A stretch of 15,508 nt of DNA from an uncultured Eubacteriales bacterium. GTDB taxonomy: Bacteria > Bacillota > Clostridia > Christensenellales > CAG-314. The number at the start of each line of letters is the position of its first letter. Position 1 is the first letter of the stretch. The notes under the pieces are model-generated. The model did no database searches. It saw nothing but the letters and a program-made list of their open reading frames with translations, and had not been told where the DNA came from. The stretch spans positions 1 through 15,508 of the forward strand of contig URET01000032.1 of NCBI GenBank assembly GCA_900546875.1, given 5' to 3'. This document shows positions 1 through 6,381 of the stretch, piece by piece. The position numbers and the translations under genes are program-made.

Positions 1-153
1 CGAGAACGCTGTTCACGCCGTATTCGGAGTTACGGGCGAGGAGGATGCTTTTGACGATGCTCAGACCGAGGCCGGTCCCGGACACTTCCCGTTTATGCGT
101 TTTTTATTTCTGTAATATCTGTCCCGGACTTTTCGGTTTCATCGTATGAAAGA
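1..153 (-). pseudogene. Frameshifted third copy of the histidine-kinase tail (partial at window edge)
   Basis: Reading leftwards on the minus strand, the sequence again encodes DETEK and then shifts frame, because a few bases are lost around GAAAAGTCCGGG and in the A-run before CGCATAAACG. In the original frame it soon reaches TAA. The GTGLGLSIVKSILLA-encoding bases are still recognisable further left. It is more decayed than the copy at 154-357 and runs off the window. Confidence 0.7.
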
Positions 154-357
154 TCATTCGTCCGGGATAAAGCAGAAGTCGCTTCCTTTTCCGAGAACGC
201 TGTTCACGCCGTATTCGGAGTTACGGGCGAGGAGGATGCTTTTGACAATGCTCAGACCGAGGCCGGTCCCGGCCACTTTCCGTTTATGCGTTTTTTTACT
301 TCTGTAATATCTGTCCCGGATTTTTTCGGTTTCATCGTATGAAAGATTATTCGTCAA
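154..357 (-). pseudogene. Detached histidine-kinase tail fragment (G2-box segment), second repeat copy
   Basis: An open frame of 67 codons repeats the last roughly 60 residues of the neighbouring kinase. It contains DETEKIRDRYYRSKKTHKR, the ATP-lid motif GTGLGLSIVKS and a GSDFCFIPDE end followed by TGA. It is not in frame with the kinase: the kinase stops at 347 and this frame could only start at a TTG (355-357) overlapping that stop, with no ribosome binding site. It has no dimerisation domain, no phospho-histidine and no N box, so it cannot be a kinase on its own. It is best read as a duplication remnant. Differences from the intact copy include W to R after EKI, H to R before NSEYG, and Y to C near the end. 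Confidence 0.75.
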
Positions 358-1732
358 GGATAAAGTAGAAGTCGCTTCCTTTTCCGAGAACGCTGTTCAC
401 GCCGTATTCGGAGTTATGGGCGAGGAGGATGCTTTTGACAATGCTCAGACCGAGGCCGGTCCCGGCCACTTCCCGTTTATGTGTTTTTTTACTTCTGTAA
501 TATCTGTCCCAGATTTTTTCGGTTTCATCTTCGGGGATACCTGCACCGTGATCGTAGACGTCCACTTTGACGCGGTTTCCTTCTATACGGTGAAGGCTCA
601 GCTTTACGTATTTGTCGTCGCCGGTATAATTTACGGCGTTGCCGATGAGGTTGGAGAGCACCTGAAAGATTTTTTCTTCGTCGGCGACCACGATCACATC
701 GGGTTCGATGTCTTTGCGTATATCGTAATCTTTGAGCACCTCGAAATTTTTGAGGGCGTTTTCGGCTGTTTTGCTGAGGTTGAACTCCGTGAATACCATT
801 TCTTGTTTTTGCGACTGAAGTTTGCTCAGTTTAACAAGGTCGTTGACAAGAGTAGTAAGGCGGGTAGTTTCGGAGATGATGACTTCGAGATGTTCGTTGC
901 GTTTTTCTTTGTTGTCTCCGCTGATGTCACGGATCATTTCCGCATAGCTTTTTATGAGGGTAAGAGGCGTTTTGAGGTCGTGTGAAACATTAGCTATCAA
1001 TTCTGTTTTAAGATCGTCGGTTTCTTTAAGCTGTTGGGCGGCCATGGTCAGGGAGGAAGCAAGTTTATCGATTTCCGTATAGCCCGTGCTTTCAAATTTG
1101 ACGCTGTAGTCTCCTTTTGTAAGCTGTTTGAGATTTTTGTATATTTTGTTGATGGGCGCGGTGATCCTTGAAGACACTAATACGGCGATGCCTTCGGCGA
1201 TTATGAAAATGACAATAAGAATAGTGATGACCAAGCCGGTTATCACCTGCATCTGCATGCTTTTGCTGTATATTTCGGTCGTCAGGAAAACAAAACCGAC
1301 ATTTCCTTCTCCGAGATCGACTTTCTGTCCTGCAATGAGTGTGACATACTGATTCCCGGCGACAGAGTTGAAATAAATGTCGTCGTTTTTCATGATCGTA
1401 GAGCGTATGTCGGTAAAATCCTGAAACAGTTTATAAAAGTCGCTTGTTTCCGCAAGCATCTGACCGGCGCGGTCGAAAAGAGCGGCATTTATTTCCGGAG
1501 TCAGGTCGGTTTTTTCTATTGCGGTATTGTAGTCGGCGGCACAATTCTGTGCAAATTCATTTGTTATCTGTCTGAAGCGCGTTCCCATGATGTCATTATA
1601 GAAAAAGCCCGTAATGAGGAGATAGGCGGAAAGAGTAAAAAGTATGACGACAAGAAGACATATACTGACAAAAAACCAGATATTGAAGCTCAGACTGTAA
1701 ACGTTTAATTTGCGGCGTAACTTAGTTTTCAT
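347..1732 (-). CDS. Membrane sensor histidine kinase (HAMP-HisKA-HATPase)
   Basis: This 461-residue protein autophosphorylates in response to an unknown signal and passes phosphate to the response regulator encoded just upstream (1800-2468). Two membrane segments at about 16-44 and 163-187 bracket an extracytoplasmic sensor domain of some 118 residues with no recognised fold. A HAMP linker (about 188-240) follows, then the H box NVSHDLKTPLTL with phospho-accepting H251, the N box NLIGNAVNY (361-369), G1 DHGAGIP (394-400) and G2 GTGLGLS (424-430). Length and order are typical of the EnvZ/PhoR-type class. The ATG at 1730-1732 has no clear Shine-Dalgarno sequence, so translation may be coupled to the regulator or helped by the intercistronic hairpin. 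Its 3' end has been tandemly copied downstream. The stimulus and regulon cannot be told from the sequence. Confidence 0.96.
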   Translation of the reverse strand: MKTKLRRKLNVYSLSFNIWFFVSICLLVVILFTLSAYLLITGFFYNDIMGTRFRQITNEFAQNCAADYNTAIEKTDLTPEINAALFDRAGQMLAETSDFYKLFQDFTDIRSTIMKNDDIYFNSVAGNQYVTLIAGQKVDLGEGNVGFVFLTTEIYSKSMQMQVITGLVITILIVIFIIAEGIAVLVSSRITAPINKIYKNLKQLTKGDYSVKFESTGYTEIDKLASSLTMAAQQLKETDDLKTELIANVSHDLKTPLTLIKSYAEMIRDISGDNKEKRNEHLEVIISETTRLTTLVNDLVKLSKLQSQKQEMVFTEFNLSKTAENALKNFEVLKDYDIRKDIEPDVIVVADEEKIFQVLSNLIGNAVNYTGDDKYVKLSLHRIEGNRVKVDVYDHGAGIPEDETEKIWDRYYRSKKTHKREVAGTGLGLSIVKSILLAHNSEYGVNSVLGKGSDFYFILDE

Positions 1733-1751
1733 TTCTGATCAGGGAATGCAA

Positions 1752-1777
1752 GCGCCTTTACCGGGAGGTAAAGGCGC
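1752..1777 (-). promoter_or_regulatory. Strong hairpin between response regulator and kinase cistrons
   Basis: A perfect 11-bp inverted repeat (GCGCCTTTACC with GGTAAAGGCGC) encloses a four-base loop in the 67-bp gap between the two genes. On the transcribed strand it is followed by TTGCATTCCC rather than a T-run, so it is a poor intrinsic terminator. It more likely blocks 3' exonucleases or partly attenuates, which would leave more regulator than kinase. That role is inferred. Confidence 0.7.
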
Positions 1778-1799
1778 GGAAGAAGGCGGTCGGGGAAGA

Positions 1800-2468
1800 T
1801 CAGTCTATATCGAATCTGTATCCTATGCCCCTCACGGTGCTGACAAGATTTCTGTATTCGCCGAGGTTGTTTCTCAGCATTTTGATATGTGTGTCTACGG
1901 TTCTTTCGTCTCCGCAGAAGTTATCGCCCCAGATATTTTCAAGCAGTTCTGTTCTTGTTATGGCGATACCGCTTCTTTTGCAGAGGTAGAAAAGGAGGTC
2001 GTATTCTTTCGGGGTAAGGGATTTTCTTTCTCCGTTGACGGAAACCGTTCTGCCGGTAAAGTCGATGACGAGGTTTTCATAGGTAAAGCGGTCTCTTTTG
2101 TCCTGTTTGTTTATTCTGCTCAATATGGCTTTTATCCGCGCGACGACCTCGCTCGGAGAAAAGGGCTTGGCAACATAATCGTCTGCTCCGACTTCGAACC
2201 CGAAAAGTCTGTCATACTCCTCTGTTCGGGCAGAAAGCACGAGGATAGGAGTATCGGAGAATTTTTTGATCTCTTTGATGGCGGTGATACCGTCCACCTT
2301 CGGCATCATAATATCCATGATAATGAGGTCGTAATTATTGTCTCTGCATTTTTCGACGGCTTCCTTACCGTCTTCCGCTTCATCTGATTCATATCCGGAA
2401 AATTCAATGTATTCCTTGATCACTTCGCGGATCTTTGCTTCATCGTCAACGATAAGTATTTTAGTCAT
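1800..2468 (-). CDS. OmpR/PhoB-family response regulator
   Basis: This 222-residue DNA-binding regulator is presumably phosphorylated by the kinase encoded downstream. The receiver domain (about 1-118) has the acidic pair D8/D9, phospho-acceptor D52 in IIMDIMMPKVDG, the switch residue S79 and K101 in the AKPF motif. The winged-helix output domain (about 126-222) has LTPKEYDLLFYL, the recognition-helix region RTVDTHIKMLRNNL and the terminal VRGIGYRF wing. All key residues are present. The ATG follows AGGAGGAA at 2471-2478 with ideal spacing. It is the first gene of the operon, driven by the promoter at 2511-2539. It resembles many regulators of envelope stress or antibiotic response in Clostridia, but no target is visible in the window. 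Confidence 0.97.
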   Translation of the reverse strand: MTKILIVDDEAKIREVIKEYIEFSGYESDEAEDGKEAVEKCRDNNYDLIIMDIMMPKVDGITAIKEIKKFSDTPILVLSARTEEYDRLFGFEVGADDYVAKPFSPSEVVARIKAILSRINKQDKRDRFTYENLVIDFTGRTVSVNGERKSLTPKEYDLLFYLCKRSGIAITRTELLENIWGDNFCGDERTVDTHIKMLRNNLGEYRNLVSTVRGIGYRFDID

Positions 2469-2510
2469 GATTCCTCCTGATGTTTACAAAAACAAAAATA
2501 TATTTGTAAT

Positions 2511-2539
2511 ATTATACAATATTTTTCTTGTTTTTGCAA
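2511..2539 (-). promoter_or_regulatory. Sigma-A promoter of the two-component operon
   Basis: On the minus strand, TTGCAA (2539-2534) is separated by exactly 17 bases from a perfect TATAAT (2516-2511). The predicted transcript would start near 2504, leaving a leader of about 36 nt that holds the AGGAGG site. The flanks are very A/T-rich, which would help expression. Confidence 0.8.
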
Positions 2540-2641
2540 GTAATTGAAAGAAAAATATTTCACAATTCACAACTTTTTCATAACACTTTTCTGCAGATAA
2601 ATTCATGATTTATAAATACGGTTTTGCGGGTCTATATTGCT

Positions 2642-2669
2642 TTTAAAAGTAAATGGTTTGTGGTAAAAT
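2642..2669 (+). promoter_or_regulatory. Probable extended -10 promoter of the DUF2225 gene
   Basis: TGGTAAAAT (2661-2669) fits an extended -10 element, with a weak TTTAAA -35 (2642-2647) 16 bases upstream. Transcription would start near 2676, leaving a short leader carrying the GGAGG at 2687-2691. Confidence 0.45.
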
Positions 2670-2697
2670 GGATAAAAAGGGTAAGCGGAGGTAAAAT

Positions 2698-3342
2698 GTG
2701 GCAAGGCTTATAAAAGAGAAGCATTTTTGCTGTGTTTGCAAAAGGATAGAAGAGTATGAGGTCGTAGCCGAGTGTGACAAAGCCGTGGAACGGGATATGG
2801 ACACGCGTCCGTATGGAGAAGCCCGCGCCTTGGGCAAGTACGGGATACAGCTTTGTCCTTACTGCGGATATGCGAATACGGCGGTGGACGAAGCGATAGA
2901 AGGCATAGACGTCGAAAAGATAATAGCCGGGGGAGAGTATTCGAAATTGTTGTCCGGCAGGATCGATGAAAACGCAAAGAAATTCATACTTGCCGCATTT
3001 TTGCACGAGAGGGCAGGGAACTATGATCTTTCGGCGTATTTTTATTTGAAAGCGGCGTGGATGTTTGACGATGCAAAGGAAGAAGGAAACGCCGTGAAGC
3101 TCAGGAAGAGATCGCTGGTAGATTTTGCCATGCTCGAACAGAACGCCGAAACCCTGCTCCTCGAGGCGGATATTTCAAGACGGTGCGGAGGGTTCAAAGA
3201 AGCGGGACAGCTTATAAGTAAAATAAGGAAAAGCGGGGAAGTAACGAATGAACTTAAGCAATGTATAAAGGCGGAAAAAGCGGCGCTGTTTTGGAAAAAC
3301 AGAGATGCTCTGAAACGGCCGGGATCTCAACGGGACCGATAA
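2698..3342 (+). CDS. DUF2225-like zinc-ribbon/TPR protein
   Basis: This 214-residue cytoplasmic protein has an N-terminal four-cysteine metal site: CxxC at 11-14 and CPYCGYA at 53-59, the second being the hallmark of the DUF2225 family of Firmicutes. From about residue 88 it is helical and TPR-like (FLHERAGNYDLSAYFYLKAAWMFDDA and a second helical pair near 150-175). Family members are usually about this size or slightly longer; their function is not established, though zinc binding and protein-protein contact are the usual inference. The frame starts at a GTG (2698-2700) that overlaps an out-of-frame ATG (2696-2698); GGAGG lies six bases before the GTG, so GTG is preferred. It stands alone, with its own likely promoter and terminator. 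Confidence 0.85.
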   Translation: MARLIKEKHFCCVCKRIEEYEVVAECDKAVERDMDTRPYGEARALGKYGIQLCPYCGYANTAVDEAIEGIDVEKIIAGGEYSKLLSGRIDENAKKFILAAFLHERAGNYDLSAYFYLKAAWMFDDAKEEGNAVKLRKRSLVDFAMLEQNAETLLLEADISRRCGGFKEAGQLISKIRKSGEVTNELKQCIKAEKAALFWKNRDALKRPGSQRDR

Positions 3343-3381
3343 AAGGCGCTTAAGCGGAAATAGAACTGAAAGAAAGAAACG

Positions 3382-3424
3382 ATATCCGGAGCTTTCCGTA
3401 AAGAAAAATCCCGGATATTTTTTT
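3382..3424 (+). terminator. Probable intrinsic terminator after the DUF2225 gene
   Basis: ATATCCGG (3382-3389) pairs with CCGGATAT (3411-3418), and a small inner stem CTTT/AAAG lies between them. A run of seven T follows. The right arm of this stem is also the first unit of the repeat array that follows. Confidence 0.6.
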
Positions 3425-3600
3425 AAACTTTCCCGGATATTTCGTATTTCTCCGAATGTTTTTTCCGTATATTTTTTAAGCTTTCCCGGTTATTTATTTT
3501 CCCGGGTATTTTAATTTTTCCCCGGATATTTTTTAACTTTCCCGGATTGTTATTTTTCCCGGTATTTTTATTTTTCAGGTTTATTCTTCGGATATTTTTA
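3409..3600. repeat. Degenerate array of about ten TCCCGGATATTTTT-like units
   Basis: Within this gene-free stretch, a short unit of the form (T)TCCCGG(A)TATTTTT recurs near 3409, 3431, 3449, 3464, 3484, 3500, 3519, 3540, 3557 and 3587, at steps of about 15-30 bases. The units are all in one orientation and are separated by T- and A-rich filler such as TTTAAACTT. The first unit is the right arm of the upstream terminator, so the array may have grown by slippage from it. No open reading frame or convincing promoter is seen in it. Confidence 0.75.
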
Positions 3601-3709
3601 TGGTTTTTTGTGTTGAAAACGGCGTGATACGGCTTTTATTGCGGAACATAAATATTTTTGAACGGCAATGACATAATACACAGTATCAAAGTATACGGAA
3701 GGAAAGAAA

Positions 3710-4474
3710 ATGGAGAAATCGAAGCTGAGGGAAATATGGCTTGAGGAAGAAAAAAGCGTACGGGAGAAAGGGTGCTGTTTTTCACAATATGCAGGCAGGT
3801 ATGATGAAGAGAGAGGGTTGCCGTGGGATATGAGGGAAACCGTAAAAAGGTATCTGGAGCCGGGGGGGAGGCTGCTTGAAGTGGATGCCGGCGGAGGGGA
3901 GTTTTTGTTGTCGCTCGGGTATCCGCCCGTGCTTATCAGTGCGACGGAAAGCGATTTGCCTTTAGCCGAGGAATGCAGGAATCTGCTTTCCCCTATGGGT
4001 GTGGACTTTCAGTCTTACGGACAGGGGGGTAAGCTCCCCTTCGGTGACGGGATATTCAATGTCGTGATAAACCGTCACGGATGCTGTGATGAAAGCGAGG
4101 TGGCGAGGGTGCTGAAGAAAGGCGGTGTTTTTATAACGGAGCAGGTAGGTGCGGAAAACGATAAAGACATGGTAAAGCTGCTTTTGCCCGAAACAAAAGA
4201 CGTCCTGTCGGAGGAAAGGTGTCTTTCCGGTGTCAGGACGCGTCACGAAAAAGCAGGGTTGTCGGTGATTGAGGAAAAGGAAGCTTTCAGACCGCTCCGA
4301 TTTTATGACGTCGGGGCTTTGGTGTGGTTTGTGAGGATGGCGGAAAACGAATTTCCGTCTTTTTCCGTTGAAACGCATTTCGACAACCTGCTGAAGGCGC
4401 AGGAGGTCCTGGAACAGCAGGGATTTATCGAAAGCACGGCTCACAGATATTTTATCGTGTCGCAAAAGAGCTGA
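3710..4474 (+). CDS. Class I SAM-dependent methyltransferase (Methyltransf_11 type)
   Basis: This 254-residue soluble enzyme is predicted to transfer a methyl group from S-adenosylmethionine to an unidentified small molecule. Motif I is LLEVDAGGGEFLLSLG (55-70), with D59, G61 and G63 forming the SAM loop. An acidic residue ends strand two (ATESD, E80), LPFGDGIFNVVINRHG (109-124) is the motif IV region, and the post-core segment is EVARVLKKGGVFITEQVG (130-147). These fit the class I Rossmann fold; the C-terminal third is likely substrate-specific. Family members of similar length are common singletons in Firmicutes and rarely have a known substrate. The ATG follows GGAAGGAAAG. No clear promoter was found; the upstream repeat array may carry it. 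The gene is convergent with the one at 4723-6111. Confidence 0.9.
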   Translation: MEKSKLREIWLEEEKSVREKGCCFSQYAGRYDEERGLPWDMRETVKRYLEPGGRLLEVDAGGGEFLLSLGYPPVLISATESDLPLAEECRNLLSPMGVDFQSYGQGGKLPFGDGIFNVVINRHGCCDESEVARVLKKGGVFITEQVGAENDKDMVKLLLPETKDVLSEERCLSGVRTRHEKAGLSVIEEKEAFRPLRFYDVGALVWFVRMAENEFPSFSVETHFDNLLKAQEVLEQQGFIESTAHRYFIVSQKS

Positions 4475-4480
4475 AGCAAA

Positions 4481-4566
4481 GCCGCTGAAAATCCGGCGGG
4501 GATATCGGTCCTCCGTAAAACGGAGAATGCGACTCCGGTGCAGGTCCGGCAGTCTTGACCGATATC
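4481..4566 (+). other. Structured three-helix-junction-like element downstream of the methyltransferase gene
   Basis: A perfect 10-bp outer stem (GATATCGGTC 4501-4510 with GACCGATATC 4557-4566) encloses two hairpins: CTCCG/CGGAG with a TAAAA loop (4511-4525), and GACTCCGG/CCGGCAGTC with one bulged C (4531-4554). A further GCCG/CGGC hairpin precedes it (4481-4497). The element lies in the 3' untranslated region of the methyltransferase transcript. It matches no riboswitch or ribozyme core I can recall. It could be a small RNA, an mRNA 3' element or a palindromic DNA repeat. Confidence 0.5.
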
Positions 4567-4614
4567 TGAAAAAACGGAACGAAAAGGGAAGAAGAAAGGT
4601 TGACATATAAAAGG

Positions 4615-4641
4615 AAAAACGCCTCGTGAAAGGCGTTTTTT
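4615..4641. terminator. Bidirectional intrinsic terminator between convergent genes
   Basis: AAAAACGCCT (4615-4624) pairs with AGGCGTTTTT (4631-4640) around a six-base loop. It gives a GC-rich stem followed by a T-run on both strands, so it can end the methyltransferase transcript from the left and the 4723-6111 transcript from the right. Confidence 0.88.
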
Positions 4642-4722
4642 GCTTTTGGGCCAGATTGATTTGTTTTATTTTTGTCAGATCAGATACGGGTCTTAGCGTT
4701 TCCCGAGGGAAGACTTCCGGTT

Positions 4723-6111
4723 TTATTCCGGTAAGGAATTCTTCACCGCAGACATAAACAGACTGTAGATGGTTTCACCTTTAAGGGTGTTGAAAAAGTC
4801 TTCGTTCTGAGTCATATCGTCCTGAGTGACGGATGTGATCAAAGGAAGGATTTCAAGGATATCGAGGAAGATATAGTTTTTGTTTTCGTCGGGAGAGTTT
4901 TCATAAAGCTTTTGGATTATATTGGCTATAGTCATCTGAGAAAGTTCCTGATACCACGAAGTATTTTTGATGAAATCGGGAACATACACCGATTCTTCGA
5001 TTATTTCCGTAAAGGGTTTGTTTATGAATTTGATAACGTTTGTAATGATATCGGTAAGCTGATCGAGGGTCACGTCTATTTCAGCCATGATCTCTCCGAC
5101 GGTAAGCGAACCGAAAGCGGTCATCAGGGAATCAAAGTTTTCGTAGTCGGGGTACTCTTCCTGTTTGAGAGCGAAGTAAAACTCGGCAATATCGCTGAGG
5201 GTGAGGGCTTTGATGCGGTCATTATCGTCGTCCGAAAGGGAGCTACCCAGCACTGAAGAGACCTTCAGGGGTCCCATGACTTTATAAACTTCATAATAGC
5301 TTATCGTGCCGGGGTTTTCCACATAGCCGTCGAAAATGTCCTGCATTTTGAGTGTGCCGAGGGCGGAAATAAGCTCCACGCCCATGGAAACAACGTCACC
5401 GTCAAACATCACGGATACGGGGATATCATAAAGAGCGGCGATAGAGTTTTTGAAGGCGGTATTTTTATACATTGCGTCGGCAAAGAGCACTTCTGCAAAA
5501 ATACCGATATTGCAGCTTTTTATCTGATTCATAGTCGTCTGATCCTCAAGGAGGAGCCCGGAGAGGGAGATATTATACATAGTTTTGAAATCTTCTCTTT
5601 GGGTGACGTCAACGGGCAATTTTTTGCCGGTCATAAGGATCTGTCCTAAGGTTATGCCCTCTACCAAAGGAGCAATATCGGCGGCCTGAATATCAGTATT
5701 CTCGGAAAGTTTGGTATAATCGAAAGCGTAAAGATTGCCCGCCAGCAGCGCCAGATACTCAGGTGCGGGCAGGTCTTCGGAATAAACGGCGTTCAAATTG
5801 ACCGCCTGAGCGGGCATTGTGAATTCATACTTGTTTTCGAAGCTGACATATTGTCCGTCCCGATACCAGCCGTAAAAAACGTAGCCTTTGTTGGCGGAAG
5901 CCCAGAGCTCCACCTTTTCGTTTTCCGCGTATTCTCCGCTCCCGGAAACTGAGCCGTAGGTTTCGTTATTGGCTATATTCACGTCATATCTTACGGTATT
6001 GTCAATTGGAGAATTATCTGAATTTGTTGCCAGCAGAATCAGAGAAACTCCCAACGCAACTATGATAACTGCCGATACTATACATACAATTATAAAAACG
6101 GTTTTGTTCAT
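4723..6111 (-). CDS. Membrane-anchored extracytoplasmic protein with InlB-B-like repeat domain
   Basis: This 462-residue protein has an N-terminal hydrophobic segment (about 4-28) with no lipobox, so it is probably a signal anchor with the rest outside the cell. Residues 41-112 match the divergent InlB B-repeat type (GSVSGSGEYAENEKVELW, then ANKGYVFYGWYRDG, then YEFTMPAQAVNLNAVY), a beta-rich module common in surface proteins of gut Firmicutes. The remaining 350 residues are not a family I recognise. They are acidic and helical and carry a recurring short motif of the form LT-hydrophobic-x-x-I/L (ITLGQIL, TLKMQDI, LTLSDIAEF, LTVGEIMAE, VTLDQLTDI, MTIANIIQK). The gene has its own promoter and AAGGAGAAAGGG before the ATG. 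There is no LPxTG or other sorting signal at the C terminus. The function is unknown; an adhesin or envelope role is a guess. Confidence 0.85.
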   Translation of the reverse strand: MNKTVFIIVCIVSAVIIVALGVSLILLATNSDNSPIDNTVRYDVNIANNETYGSVSGSGEYAENEKVELWASANKGYVFYGWYRDGQYVSFENKYEFTMPAQAVNLNAVYSEDLPAPEYLALLAGNLYAFDYTKLSENTDIQAADIAPLVEGITLGQILMTGKKLPVDVTQREDFKTMYNISLSGLLLEDQTTMNQIKSCNIGIFAEVLFADAMYKNTAFKNSIAALYDIPVSVMFDGDVVSMGVELISALGTLKMQDIFDGYVENPGTISYYEVYKVMGPLKVSSVLGSSLSDDDNDRIKALTLSDIAEFYFALKQEEYPDYENFDSLMTAFGSLTVGEIMAEIDVTLDQLTDIITNVIKFINKPFTEIIEESVYVPDFIKNTSWYQELSQMTIANIIQKLYENSPDENKNYIFLDILEILPLITSVTQDDMTQNEDFFNTLKGETIYSLFMSAVKNSLPE

Positions 6112-6147
6112 ATCCCTTTCTCCTTAGATACTTATCAAATGTCCCAT

Positions 6148-6176
6148 AATATAACAATATTATTATGCGCTGATAA
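6148..6176 (-). promoter_or_regulatory. Probable promoter of the InlB-B-repeat protein gene
   Basis: On the minus strand, TTATCA (6176-6171) and TATATT (6153-6148) are 17 bases apart. The predicted start lies about 30 bases before the ATG. The -35 element matches the consensus at four of six positions only. Confidence 0.5.
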
Positions 6177-6230
6177 TGTTAAATAAAAGTTAAAATCAGC
6201 AAAAGTTTTTTTTAAAAATCCAACAGGAAA

Positions 6231-6285
6231 ACATGTTGCCGGGTATAAACATGTGCGCTTTTATGTGAGCGCGCCGGTAAAAGCG
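6231..6285. other. Two adjacent hairpins between lplA and the downstream gene
   Basis: ACATGTT (6231-6237) pairs with AACATGT (6248-6254), and directly beside it CGCTTTTA (6256-6263) pairs with TAAAAGCG (6278-6285). They lie about 100-150 bases beyond the lplA stop codon. On the minus strand they are followed, after a short gap, by TTTTTAAAAAAAACTTTTG near 6200-6220. They may help end the nth-lplA transcript, though the T-run is not directly attached. Confidence 0.4.
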
Positions 6286-6381
6286 AGTGATTCAGACAGC
6301 TTGGTGCAAGTACGGGGAAAACCCGAAGTGTCGTCATTGAGACGCAACAAATATGCGTGAAAAACTGAAGGAAAAACAGGG

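Larger units (their letters stand above)
1..529. repeat. Tandem direct repeat, about 192-bp period, of the 3' end of the histidine kinase gene
   Basis: The same sequence block recurs at 1, 192 and 385 (periods 191 and 193). The copy at 347-529 is the real 3' end of the kinase gene; the two others lie downstream of it in the direction of transcription. Copies two and three differ at about four positions over the first 145 bp. Copies one and two share the same junction (a CGTATGAAAG sequence replaces kinase sequence beyond about 529), so one duplication was probably followed by amplification. The window begins inside the first copy, so more copies may lie to the left. Confidence 0.95.

Noticed and set aside
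416..985. A 189-codon plus-strand frame across the kinase
   Set aside because: It is the reverse-strand shadow of a gene with clear kinase motifs; no ribosome binding site supports it.
4481..4566. Cobalamin riboswitch, suggested by CTGAAAATCCGGCGG
   Set aside because: The B12 box and the other conserved core segments are missing, and it lies after a gene rather than before one.
4600..4605. TTGACA as a -35 element
   Set aside because: The matching -10 position falls inside the terminator stem and has no TATAAT-like sequence.
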